From the NCBI GenBank assembly GCA_030146285.1, contig JASLBZ010000079.1:1-28570 (forward strand): a stretch of DNA of 28,570 bases, in the 5' to 3' direction. Both the position numbers and the translations under genes were made by a program. Source of the DNA: Neisseriaceae bacterium (GTDB taxonomy: Bacteria > Pseudomonadota > Gammaproteobacteria > Burkholderiales > Neisseriaceae). The notes below the pieces were generated by a model. The model saw only the letters and a list, made by a program, of their open reading frames with translations, did no database searches and was not told the DNA's origin. Below, one piece after another: positions 15,351 to 23,360 of the stretch. Every line of letters begins with the position of its first letter. Position 1 is the first letter of the stretch.

Positions 15351-15370
15351 TTGAATAATTGGTTTATTAT
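15341..15370 (+). promoter_or_regulatory. putA: Likely putA promoter overlapping the operator
   Basis: TTGCAC (15341-15346) and TATTAT (15365-15370) are separated by 18 bases. The -35 element lies inside the second GTTGCA repeat, which would let a bound repressor block RNA polymerase. Confidence 0.5.
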
Positions 15371-15371
15371 T

Positions 15372-15382
15372 TTGAGTATTTA
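15372..15382 (+). repeat. 11-bp motif TTGAGTATTTA upstream of putA
   Basis: The same 11-mer occurs twice more in the window, as an inverted pair upstream of gdhA (27292-27302 and 27421-27431). Confidence 0.5.
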
Positions 15383-15425
15383 TTCAATAATTATTCTAAG
15401 TGATTCAAAAATAGAGGAGTAAGCA

Positions 15426-18400
15426 ATGTCGGCACAAACCACAGTTGGCGTTAAACTGGATGAAAAAACCCGTGAACGTTTAAAAGCAGCGGGACAAAAA
15501 ATCGAACGTACTCCCCATTGGTTAATTAAACAGTCCATTTTTCATTACTTGCACTTATTAGAACAAGGCAAAAGTATCGAACAAATTGAGATGTTAGAAC
15601 ACCATGATTCAGAGCATTTAGAAGAGGTGCAAATCAATGCACCCTTCTTAAATTTTGCACAAAATGTATTGCCACAAAGTTTTTTACGTTCAAACATTAC
15701 CTCTGCTTATCGACGCCCTGAGCCAGAAATGGTTGCGATGCTATTGGAGTCTGCACGTTTTAGTCCCAAAGACAATTTGGCTGTATTTGATTTGTCCAAA
15801 GCATTGGTTGATAAATTGCGCAGCCAAAAGAAAAGCGTGGGCAAAGCAGGCTTGGTACAAAATTTATTGCAAGAATATGCTTTGTCTTCACAAGAAGGCA
15901 TTGCTTTGATGTGCATGGCAGAAGCCTTGCTTCGCATTCCAGATAAGGCCACCCGTGATGCCTTGATTCGCGACAAAATTGGCAAAGGCGATTGGAAAGC
16001 CCATTTGGGCGGCAGCTCTATGTTTGTTAATGCCGCCACTTGGGGTTTGATGTTAACAGGTAAATTGGTTGCAACCCACAGTGAGAAGAAGCTATCAGGT
16101 TCGTTAAATGGTGTTTTAGCACGCAGTGGCTCGCCTTTGATTCGCAAAAGTGTCGACATGGCCATGCGCTTGATGGGTGAGCAGTTTGTTTGTGGTGAAA
16201 ACATTGGTGAAGCCTTGGCAAACAGCCGCCCAATGGAAGAAAAAGGCTTTTTGTACTCTTACGACATGTTAGGTGAGGCAGCCTTAACCGAAGCGGATGC
16301 CAAAGCCTATATGCAATCGTATCGCCAAGCGATTACTGCGATTGGCAAGGCATCCAATGGTCGTGGTATTTATCAAGGACCTGGGATTTCGATTAAATTA
16401 TCTGCACTGCACCCGCGTTATAGCCGTAACCAGCATGACCGTGTGATGGAAGAATTGTATCCACGCGTTCTAGAGTTGATGCTGATGGCAAAGAGCTACG
16501 ACATTGGTGTCAATATCGATGCTGAAGAAGCCAATCGTTTAGAAATTTCTTTGGATTTGTTAGAACGTTTGTGTCACGAGCCAGAACTAGCAGGTTGGAA
16601 TGGCATTGGTTTTGTGATTCAAGCTTACCAAAAACGTTGCCCATTTGTGATTGACTATATTATTGATTTGGGCAAGCGCACTCAGCATCGCTTAATGATT
16701 CGTTTGGTAAAAGGTGCGTATTGGGACAGCGAAATCAAACTGGCACAAATTGAAGGTTTAGAAGACTATCCTGTGTATACCCGTAAAGTGCATACCGATA
16801 TCTCTTATTTGGCTTGTGCGCGCAAATTGTTGTCTGCGCCAGAGAGTATTTATCCGCAGTTTGCATCACACAATGCCCGTACTTTGGCATCGATTTTCCA
16901 ATTGGCAGGGTGCAGCTACACAGCAGGTCAATACGAGTTTCAGTGTCTACATGGTATGGGTGAACCACTTTACCAATATGTGGTTGGTGAAGGTGCAGGT
17001 CAGTTGGGTGTGCCTTGCCGCGTGTATGCGCCGGTTGGTACGCATGAAACCTTATTGGCTTACTTGGTGCGCCGTTTGTTGGAAAATGGTGCCAATACCT
17101 CGTTTGTGAATTTGATCGCAGACCCCAATAATTCTGCAGCAGACTTGGTGATTGATCCTGTTGAGGTGGTAGAAAAAGCTGCCGAACAGTCGGGTATTGT
17201 GGGTTTGCCACATGATAAAATTGCATTGCCGCACAATCTGTATGGTCATGAACGTGCAAATTCATTTGGCTTGGATTTATCCAATGAACACCGTTTGGCC
17301 TCATTGTCTGCAGCACTGCTGCATTCAAGCCAAACACCTTGGCAAGCTTTGCCTATTTTAGATGAAGTGGCTGCTGAAGGGACAACTTATCCTGTACGAA
17401 ACCCTGCAAATCAAGCCGATATTGTGGGTTACAGTCGCTTTGCAAGTCCCGATGAGACCAAACATGCTTTGAATGTTGCCGAACATGCTGCGCCAATTTG
17501 GCAAGCTGCGACGCCAGAAGAGCGCGCTCAGGTTTTGGAAAAAGCTGCTGAACTGATGCAAGAGCGCACGGAAATTTTAATCGGTTTGTTGGTGCGAGAG
17601 TCAGGAAAAACCTTTGCCAATGCCATTGCTGAAATCCGTGAAGCCATCGATTTCTTGCGCTTTTATGCATGGCAAGCCAAAACCATTTTTCAAAATGATA
17701 CCCATCGTCCATTAGGTGTGGTGGTGTGCATTAGTCCTTGGAACTTCCCATTGGCTATTTTTGCAGGCCAAGTATGTGCTGCTTTGGCTGCAGGCAATGT
17801 GGTCTTGGCAAAGCCAGCAGAACAAACACCGTTGGTGGCAGCAGAAGCCATTCGTATTTTGCTTGAAGCTGGTTTGCATGCTGGTGTGGTGCAATTGCTA
17901 CCAGGTGAAGGCCATGTGGTGGGTGATATGTTGGTCAAAGATGCTCGCGTCAAAGGCGTGATGTTCACTGGTTCTACAGAAGTGGCGCGTATTTTGGCTA
18001 AAAACATTGCTGGGCGCCTAGATGACCATGGTCAGCCCATCCCGTTGATTGCCGAAACAGGTGGTCAAAATGCGATGATTGTGGATTCTTCAGCTTTGAC
18101 TGAGCAAGTCGTTGTGGATGTGATTAACTCGGCTTTTGACAGTGCTGGTCAGCGTTGTTCAGCACTGCGTGTATTGTGTGTGCAAGAAGAGTGTGCTGAT
18201 CGTGTGTTGACCATGTTAAAAGGCGCCATTGCGGAGTATCGCTTAGGCTCGCCAGATGAGTTGATTGTGGATATTGGCCCTGTGATTGATGCTGAGGCCA
18301 AAACCAATATTGAAAATCACATTGCAGCCATGCGTGAAGCGGGTAAAAAAGTCACCCAGCTTTATCATGATGATCGTTTTGACAATGATGCTGGCTTTTT

Positions 18401-19367
18401 TATTCCGCCAACCATCATTGAAATTGATCACATCAGTGAATTAAAACGAGAAGTCTTTGGCCCGGTATTGCATGTGCTTCGTTATCGTCGTACCGATTTG
18501 AACACATTGCTTGATGACATCAATGCAACAGGTTATGGTTTGACGATGGGTGTGCATACCCGTATTGATGAAACCACGGAAGCTGTTGTGACCCGAGGGC
18601 ATGCTGGTAATATGTATGTGAATCGCAATATGGTTGGTGCTGTTGTTGGTGTACAACCATTTGGTGGTGAAGGTTTATCGGGTACGGGTCCTAAAGCAGG
18701 TGGGCCGTTGTACTTGCACCGTTTGTTATCAACTTACCCAGAAGCGAGTGTGTTAGACAGTGTTGCAGCCATGAATCCTGTTGGCTTTGCCAATACCCAA
18801 GCTGTTGTAGCACAGGTTAAAAATCAAGCATTGACGGCCTTAATTGTGTATTTGGAAGAGCATAATTTATCTGAGTTGGTTCAGGTGGCAAGGGAAGCCA
18901 AAACCTTGGTGGGTGTCGATATTTTGTTATCAGGCCCCACCGGTGAAGACAATATGTATTGTTTAACCGCCAGAGAGCATGTGCTTTGCTTGGCCAACAA
19001 TCGCATGGATTTATTGGTGCAGTTAATTGGTGTTTTGGCTGCAGGAAGCCGTGCAGTATGGCATCAAAATCAGCAAACCGATGCATTGTATCTTGAGCTG
19101 CCAAAACAGGTACAAGAGCATGTTCGTCTGGTGGCTGATTACTTAATCGAAGATGTTGTTCTGGATAGCGTCTTGTTTCAAGGTGATGCTGACCAATTAC
19201 AAGAAATCAGCATTGCACTGGCCAGTAAGCCGGGTGCTTTGGTGGGCATTGCGGCCATGAACCATGGTCAATTGCATGTTCCTGCTCTTCGATTGTTGGT
19301 AGAGCGATCAATCAGCATTAACACTGCTGCGGCAGGGGGCAATGCCAATTTAATGATGATTGGCTAG
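15426..19367 (+). CDS. putA: Trifunctional PutA: transcriptional repressor, proline dehydrogenase, P5C dehydrogenase
   Basis: This 1313-residue protein converts proline to glutamate in two steps and can regulate its own locus. Residues about 3-47 are a ribbon-helix-helix DNA-binding domain (VGVKLDEKTRERL, TPHWLIKQSIFHYL). The FAD-dependent proline dehydrogenase barrel spans about 270-550: YSYDMLGEAALTEADA, GISIKLSALHPRYSR, NIDAEEANRLEISL, RLVKGAYWDSEIK, FASHNARTLA, APVGTHETLLAYLVRRLLEN. The aldehyde dehydrogenase domain spans about 640-1110: CISPWNFPLAIF, KPAEQTPL, MFTGSTEVA, ETGGQNAM with general base Glu877, and GQRCSALR with nucleophile Cys911. A C-terminal domain ends in the typical SINTAAAGGNANLM. 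AGGAG precedes ATG 15426 by 8 bases. The presence of the N-terminal domain makes it the trifunctional rather than the bifunctional class. It acts at the inner membrane face, reducing quinone. Confidence 0.97.
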   Translation: MSAQTTVGVKLDEKTRERLKAAGQKIERTPHWLIKQSIFHYLHLLEQGKSIEQIEMLEHHDSEHLEEVQINAPFLNFAQNVLPQSFLRSNITSAYRRPEPEMVAMLLESARFSPKDNLAVFDLSKALVDKLRSQKKSVGKAGLVQNLLQEYALSSQEGIALMCMAEALLRIPDKATRDALIRDKIGKGDWKAHLGGSSMFVNAATWGLMLTGKLVATHSEKKLSGSLNGVLARSGSPLIRKSVDMAMRLMGEQFVCGENIGEALANSRPMEEKGFLYSYDMLGEAALTEADAKAYMQSYRQAITAIGKASNGRGIYQGPGISIKLSALHPRYSRNQHDRVMEELYPRVLELMLMAKSYDIGVNIDAEEANRLEISLDLLERLCHEPELAGWNGIGFVIQAYQKRCPFVIDYIIDLGKRTQHRLMIRLVKGAYWDSEIKLAQIEGLEDYPVYTRKVHTDISYLACARKLLSAPESIYPQFASHNARTLASIFQLAGCSYTAGQYEFQCLHGMGEPLYQYVVGEGAGQLGVPCRVYAPVGTHETLLAYLVRRLLENGANTSFVNLIADPNNSAADLVIDPVEVVEKAAEQSGIVGLPHDKIALPHNLYGHERANSFGLDLSNEHRLASLSAALLHSSQTPWQALPILDEVAAEGTTYPVRNPANQADIVGYSRFASPDETKHALNVAEHAAPIWQAATPEERAQVLEKAAELMQERTEILIGLLVRESGKTFANAIAEIREAIDFLRFYAWQAKTIFQNDTHRPLGVVVCISPWNFPLAIFAGQVCAALAAGNVVLAKPAEQTPLVAAEAIRILLEAGLHAGVVQLLPGEGHVVGDMLVKDARVKGVMFTGSTEVARILAKNIAGRLDDHGQPIPLIAETGGQNAMIVDSSALTEQVVVDVINSAFDSAGQRCSALRVLCVQEECADRVLTMLKGAIAEYRLGSPDELIVDIGPVIDAEAKTNIENHIAAMREAGKKVTQLYHDDRFDNDAGFFIPPTIIEIDHISELKREVFGPVLHVLRYRRTDLNTLLDDINATGYGLTMGVHTRIDETTEAVVTRGHAGNMYVNRNMVGAVVGVQPFGGEGLSGTGPKAGGPLYLHRLLSTYPEASVLDSVAAMNPVGFANTQAVVAQVKNQALTALIVYLEEHNLSELVQVAREAKTLVGVDILLSGPTGEDNMYCLTAREHVLCLANNRMDLLVQLIGVLAAGSRAVWHQNQQTDALYLELPKQVQEHVRLVADYLIEDVVLDSVLFQGDADQLQEISIALASKPGALVGIAAMNHGQLHVPALRLLVERSISINTAAAGGNANLMMIG

Positions 19368-19388
19368 TACTTTATTGATTATCCAAAA

Positions 19389-19424
19389 CAAACCCCCCGT
19401 AGTTTTAGCTACGGGGGGTTTTTA
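19389..19424. terminator. Strong bidirectional terminator after putA
   Basis: The perfect 12-bp GC-rich stem AACCCCCCGTAG / CTACGGGGGGTT has a 6-base loop and a following T-run. It is shared with the convergent dehydrogenase gene. Confidence 0.93.
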
Positions 19425-19434
19425 GTTATGTTGT

Positions 19435-20394
19435 TTAAGCAATCTGATTGCTTGGTGTGCCTGCCACAAAAGCATTGATGTTGTCACAAAGCATATGAAA
19501 CAGGCGTGCCATGGCCTCTTGGCTGCCCCAAGCCATGTGCGGGGTGACAATCAAATGAGGCAATTGGCTTGAAAGCAATGGATTGCCATTGCGTGGTGGT
19601 TCTTCTGTTAACACATCAAAGCCGGCACCACCTAATTGGCCATATTTTAAGGCGGCAATTAAAGCCATTTCATTGACCAAACCACCACGGCCAACGTTAA
19701 TCAATACTGCGCCAGGTTTCATTTGTCTAAGCTCTTCTTCATCAATCATATTCGCTGTTTGTTCATTCAGTGGGCAATGCAAAGACAATACATCGGCTGT
19801 TGTGATGGCATCCTGAAAAGAGACATAACCTTCACGACATGTTTTTTGATGTTTGTGCTCAACAAAAACCACATCCATGCCAAATGCTTGTGCTCGAACT
19901 GCCAATGCCTTGCCAATGCCACCTTTTCCAAAAATGGCCAGTTTTTTGCCATTAATATCATGTATGGGGGCGCCAAAATGACAAAAAGAAGGGGATTTTT
20001 GCCACAAACCAGCAGCCACATCACGGCGATATGCAGGTAATTGTCGCATTAATGCCATCATCAACATAAATGCGTGTTCAGCAACCGTATCATTGCCATA
20101 ATTTTGGATGTTGCTCACGACAATATTGTGTTCTTTACAACATGCAATATCAATGTGGTTATAGCCTGTTGCCGCAACAGCAATCATCTTTAAATTGGGG
20201 CTAGAGGCAATAACTTCTTGGGTTATTTTTACCTTGTTTGCAATGACAATATCTGCATTCTGAATACGCTCAATGGTTAGATTCTCGGGGGTTTCATCGT
20301 AGCAAATCAGTTCATGAGGAAAGTCAAAATGAAACGCCAATGGCATGAGAGTACTGCGGTCTAAGCAAACAATGTTGTATTTTTTTTGAAGCAT
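19435..20394 (-). CDS. D-2-hydroxyacid dehydrogenase (glycerate dehydrogenase / hydroxypyruvate reductase type)
   Basis: This 319-residue NAD(P)-dependent dehydrogenase of the D-isomer-specific family reduces 2-oxo acids to D-2-hydroxy acids. The N-terminal substrate domain includes VAATGYNHIDI and NYGNDTVAEHAFMLMMAL near 95-112. The Rossmann motif is GKGGIGKALAVRAQAFGM near 155. Catalytic residues are Arg in NVGRGGLVNE, Glu in DVLTEEPP and His in TPHMAWGS. The overall pattern resembles HprA-like enzymes, but substrate preference (hydroxypyruvate, glyoxylate or another acid) cannot be fixed. ATG 20394 is chosen; the frame extends upstream to a TTG at 20415 without a better ribosome site. It is a stand-alone gene, convergent with putA. 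Confidence 0.85.
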   Translation of the reverse strand: MLQKKYNIVCLDRSTLMPLAFHFDFPHELICYDETPENLTIERIQNADIVIANKVKITQEVIASSPNLKMIAVAATGYNHIDIACCKEHNIVVSNIQNYGNDTVAEHAFMLMMALMRQLPAYRRDVAAGLWQKSPSFCHFGAPIHDINGKKLAIFGKGGIGKALAVRAQAFGMDVVFVEHKHQKTCREGYVSFQDAITTADVLSLHCPLNEQTANMIDEEELRQMKPGAVLINVGRGGLVNEMALIAALKYGQLGGAGFDVLTEEPPRNGNPLLSSQLPHLIVTPHMAWGSQEAMARLFHMLCDNINAFVAGTPSNQIA

Positions 20395-20415
20395 ATTGTC
20401 TTTCTTTCGAGGCAA

Positions 20416-20744
20416 TGATTAGCAGGTGAGTGTGTCGATAAAAATCAGTGTAGGCAGGATTGAATTTAAGTGCAAATTTACTTCATTTATTTGATTTATC
20501 GCAGCTGCTAAAAAGAAAATGTATGGCATATTTACAATACTATTGCTTACATTTGATAATGACATGGTAATTTAAATAAAATTCATTTAGAATGAGCTTT
20601 ATCTATAGCACTATAAAATAAAACACCAAGGTTAATCCTGATTAACACTTACGTTGATTAACAAAAAAACACAAAGAAATCGTGTTAGCATTTACAATAC
20701 TGACATCCTTAAAACAACAACAACCGTCAGTGTTAGGAATCAAC
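20416..20744. other. Intergenic leader region upstream of nagB
   Basis: This AT-rich region between divergent genes holds a perfect 7-2-7 palindrome, GTTAATC-CT-GATTAAC (20631-20646), followed by a partial copy, GTTGATTAAC (20653-20662). A direct repeat, ATTTACAATACT, is at 20530-20541 and 20690-20701; each contains a TACAAT -10-like word. The nagB frame is open from GTG 20682, but that start lacks a ribosome site. Confidence 0.45.
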
Positions 20745-21446
20745 GTGTCAGGCTTACAAACAATAGTGGTCGCAAATCCACAAGAAGCGGGAAAACAAGT
20801 TTTTAAATGCATTCAAGACATGCACCAAAACAAGCAACTTAATACCGTGGGATTAGCAACAGGAAGCACCATGCAACCAGTATACAAATACTGGCGCGAG
20901 GCACAAGAATCATACCAAGATGTGGTGACTTTTAATTTAGATGAATATGTGGGCTTGTCTGCAAAACATCATCAAAGTTACGCATACTTTATGCACCAAG
21001 AATTATTTGATCATGTGGCATTTAAGCAAAGCTTTTTATTGAATGGCATTGCCAATCATTTACAAGAAGAATGCAATGCATATGAACAAGCATTAAATCA
21101 GCACCCTTTGGATTTGCAATTATTGGGTGTGGGTGAGAATGGTCATATCGCTTTTAATGAGCCAGGTGTTGATGCTCAATCGGTGACCAATATTACCGAA
21201 TTAACCGATTCAACGATTGCTGTGAATAGCCGTTTTTTTAGCTCAGATGAAACTGTGCCAAGTAAGGCTTTGACCATGGGCATTGCTTCTATTTTGAATG
21301 CAAAAAAAATCATTATTGTGATTTTAGGTGAGAAAAAACGTGCGGCTTTGGAAAAATTATATGCTGGTGAGGTCGATAATCATTGGCCTGTAACGTACTT
21401 GTTAAAACATCCACAGGTGATTGTTGTCACGGATTTGGATATCTAA
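20745..21446 (+). CDS. nagB: Glucosamine-6-phosphate deaminase NagB
   Basis: This 233-residue enzyme converts glucosamine-6-phosphate to fructose-6-phosphate and ammonia, linking amino-sugar catabolism to glycolysis. Conserved parts are VGLATGSTMQPVYKYW near 35, FNLDEYVGL near 63, LLGVGENGHIAFNEPG near 124, and PSKALTMGIASIL near 175. The length is close to the short Bacillus-type NagB. I chose GTG 20745 because TAGGA lies 6 bases upstream and the protein then starts close to the family's TIVV-like first strand. The frame also opens earlier, at GTG 20682, with a 21-residue extension unlike homologues. No nagA or sugar transporter is adjacent. No terminator is evident between it and the FKBP gene 68 bases on, though a TATAAT at 21472 suggests a separate promoter there. 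Confidence 0.88.
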   Translation: MSGLQTIVVANPQEAGKQVFKCIQDMHQNKQLNTVGLATGSTMQPVYKYWREAQESYQDVVTFNLDEYVGLSAKHHQSYAYFMHQELFDHVAFKQSFLLNGIANHLQEECNAYEQALNQHPLDLQLLGVGENGHIAFNEPGVDAQSVTNITELTDSTIAVNSRFFSSDETVPSKALTMGIASILNAKKIIIVILGEKKRAALEKLYAGEVDNHWPVTYLLKHPQVIVVTDLDI

Positions 21447-21514
21447 GTACAAACAGCAGCATGAGTACCGTTATAATAAGGGCTCATTTTAAAATTTTAT
21501 CAAGGTAAAAAAAC

Positions 21515-21838
21515 ATGGAATTGATGATTGAAGATTTGGTTGAAGGTACGGGTAAAGAAGCGGTAAAAGGCAAAGAAATTACCGTGCACTATGTAGGTTT
21601 TTTAGAGGATGGTACTTCTTTTGATTCAAGTATTGAGCGCAAGCAACCATTAAGCATCACATTGGGTGTTGGCATGGTCATTGCAGGTTGGGATGAAGGT
21701 TTTGCTGGTATGAAAGAGGGTGGGAAACGCAAGTTAACCATCCCACCACATATGGGTTATGGTTCACAAGGTATTGGTAATATTATTCCACCAAATGCCA
21801 CTTTAATCTTTGAAGTTGAGCTGTTGAAAGTTGATTAA
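21515..21838 (+). CDS. FKBP-type peptidyl-prolyl cis-trans isomerase, cytoplasmic
   Basis: This 107-residue single FKBP domain catalyses proline isomerisation during protein folding. Segments match the family: GKEITVHYVGFLEDGTSFDSS near 20-40, LGVGMVIAGWDEGFAGMKEGGKRKLTIP near 50-77, GYGSQGIGNIIPPNATLIFEVELL at the end. These include the Tyr, Asp, Trp and Phe that line the active site. There is no signal peptide, so it is cytoplasmic. It closely resembles the short neisserial FKBP in length and wording. Upstream is TATAAT at 21472-21477 with no good -35 element; AAGGT stands 9 bases before the ATG. Confidence 0.94.
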   Translation: MELMIEDLVEGTGKEAVKGKEITVHYVGFLEDGTSFDSSIERKQPLSITLGVGMVIAGWDEGFAGMKEGGKRKLTIPPHMGYGSQGIGNIIPPNATLIFEVELLKVD

Positions 21839-21984
21839 TTTTTAATTGATTTTGAGTTTGTAGTCGCTAGCCCTAAGTCAGTTAATGCAGTTCAACTTTT
21901 GATGTGTATTTATGAAAATTTACAGTTTTTTTGTGGTCATTTATTTCAATGTGGTCATGTAAGCTGTAAAGAAGGAGAGCAACT

Positions 21985-22800
21985 GTGTCTGTAGTTTTAT
22001 ACGACGATGGAAATCATAAATGCGTTGCATTTACTGACTTAGTGACAGGTGAAGGCGTACAAGCAAACCAGTTTGCAATTGCAAATGGTGGAGTAGGGAT
22101 GTTGCTCGATCCAGGTGGTAACTTAACGTACAAACACCTGCTAGCCGAGATGTCCGATTACTTTTTGCCTTCTCGATTAAAATACATTTTTGCATCGCAT
22201 CCTGATCCGGATATTATTGCTTCGGTGAATGGTTGGTTGTTGATTACGGATGCTGATATTCTTGTAGCCCAAGAATGGGAACGTTTTATTCCGCACTTTT
22301 GTTTAAAAGGTGCAACAGTTGGTCGTTTGGATACCATTCCACCAGAAGGCATGATTGTTAAATTGCAAGATGCAGAATTAATGCTGATTCCAGCACACTT
22401 TTTGCATTGTGTGGGTAACTTTCACGTTTACGACCCCATCAGTAAAATTCTGTTTAGTGGTGATGTGGGCGCGTCATTGGTCGATGCTGAAACAGCGGCT
22501 GGCTGGGTTGAAGACTTTGATGATCATTTGATTTCTGGTTCAATGCAAGGTTTCCATCAACGCTATATGGGTGGCAATATTGCTTGTCGTTATTGGGTGA
22601 ATATGATTCGCCAGTTAGACGTCGAATGGATTGTGCCGCAACATGGTGCTTCATTTAAAGGCAAAGAAATGGTCAATCGCTTCTTGGATTGGTTTGAAAC
22701 ACTGGAATGCGGCGTCGATTTGTTGTCTCAAGATGATTTTGTCTTGGATAAAATGCAAATGTTTATCGATAAGCGAGACCGAAACAAAGTGGCTGAATAA
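21985..22800 (+). CDS. ODP-like metallo-beta-lactamase-fold diiron protein (flavodiiron-type domain without flavodoxin)
   Basis: This 271-residue protein has the MBL-fold diiron core seen in flavodiiron proteins and in the oxygen-binding diiron protein of Treponema. Metal-ligand spacing agrees with flavodiiron proteins: His72-x-Asp74-x-Asp76, His141 in HFLHCVGNFH, Asp160 in FSGDVGAS and His220 in PQHGAS. Two differences are visible: the usual Glu of the HxExD motif is Asp, and the His after the motif is Ile77, as in ODP-like proteins. There is no flavodoxin domain, so it would need an external electron donor or act as an oxygen or NO sensor or binder. The start is GTG 21985, with GGAG 7 bases upstream. 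A terminator follows. No chemotaxis or rubredoxin gene is adjacent. Confidence 0.8.
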   Translation: MSVVLYDDGNHKCVAFTDLVTGEGVQANQFAIANGGVGMLLDPGGNLTYKHLLAEMSDYFLPSRLKYIFASHPDPDIIASVNGWLLITDADILVAQEWERFIPHFCLKGATVGRLDTIPPEGMIVKLQDAELMLIPAHFLHCVGNFHVYDPISKILFSGDVGASLVDAETAAGWVEDFDDHLISGSMQGFHQRYMGGNIACRYWVNMIRQLDVEWIVPQHGASFKGKEMVNRFLDWFETLECGVDLLSQDDFVLDKMQMFIDKRDRNKVAE

Positions 22801-22808
22801 TGCCAAAT

Positions 22809-22843
22809 CAAAAAAAGCTGCTTAAATTTAAGCAGCTTTTTTA
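22809..22843. terminator. Terminator after the ODP-like gene
   Basis: The perfect palindrome AAAGCTGCTTAAA / TTTAAGCAGCTTT is followed by T residues, 11 bases after the stop codon. Confidence 0.9.
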
Positions 22844-22942
22844 ATGGGCTTGGGCTTTGATATTGTATTGCTTTGATTTATGCGATAATAAGCACGATTG
22901 CAAGAATTATGCATAAATACATTGAATAATAGGATAAAAAAT

Positions 22943-23275
22943 ATGACATTACCCATTTGCCCACAATGCCAATCAGAATATACATATGAAGACCAAGGTC
23001 ATTTCGTGTGCCCAGAATGTGCTCATGAATGGGCATTGGATGATGGAGCAGCGGTATCCGAAGAAGTTGTGATTAAGGATGCCAATGGCGAAGCCTTACA
23101 AGATGGTGATACCGTGATTTTGATTAAAGACTTAAAAATCAAAGGCAGCTCACAAGTGATTAAACAAGGTACTAAGGTTAAAGGCATTCGCTTACAAGAT
23201 GGCGACCATGATATTGCTTGTAAAATCAATGGCAGCGCAATGAATTTAAAATCAGAATTTGTGAAAAAAGCCTAA
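22943..23275 (+). CDS. YjdM / PhnA-like zinc-ribbon protein
   Basis: This 110-residue protein of the family long labelled 'PhnA, alkylphosphonate utilisation' has been shown not to be a phosphonate enzyme in most cases. The N-terminus is a four-cysteine zinc ribbon, CPQCQSEYTYED followed by CPECAHEW. The C-terminal part is a small beta domain with DANGEALQDGDTV, then VIKQGTKVKGIRL and DHDIACKINGSAMNLKSEFVKK, as in YjdM. The biochemical role is unknown. ATG 22943 is chosen because AGGA lies 8 bases upstream and the zinc ribbon begins at once. It is a single-gene unit with its own terminator; no phosphonate genes are near. Confidence 0.93.
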   Translation: MTLPICPQCQSEYTYEDQGHFVCPECAHEWALDDGAAVSEEVVIKDANGEALQDGDTVILIKDLKIKGSSQVIKQGTKVKGIRLQDGDHDIACKINGSAMNLKSEFVKKA

Positions 23276-23314
23276 ATCTTTTTTGCGATAGAGCATCACC
23301 TATAAATACTCTAC

Positions 23315-23345
23315 AATAGAGGCTTAACAAGCCTCTATTTTTTGT
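23315..23345 (+). terminator. Terminator after the YjdM-like gene
   Basis: The perfect 11-bp stem AATAGAGGCTT / AAGCCTCTATT has a 3-base loop and a T-run, ending just before the mnmE ribosome site. Confidence 0.9.
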
Positions 23346-23360
23346 TTTAGAAAGCCATTT

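Noticed and set aside
16735..17337. A 200-codon antisense frame inside putA
   Set aside because: It lies fully inside the proline dehydrogenase coding region, has no domain resemblance and no ribosome site; putA is intact on the other strand.
22943..23275. Annotation as a phosphonate-degrading PhnA enzyme
   Set aside because: The sequence is the small zinc-ribbon YjdM family, not the phosphonoacetate hydrolase, and no phosphonate genes are nearby.
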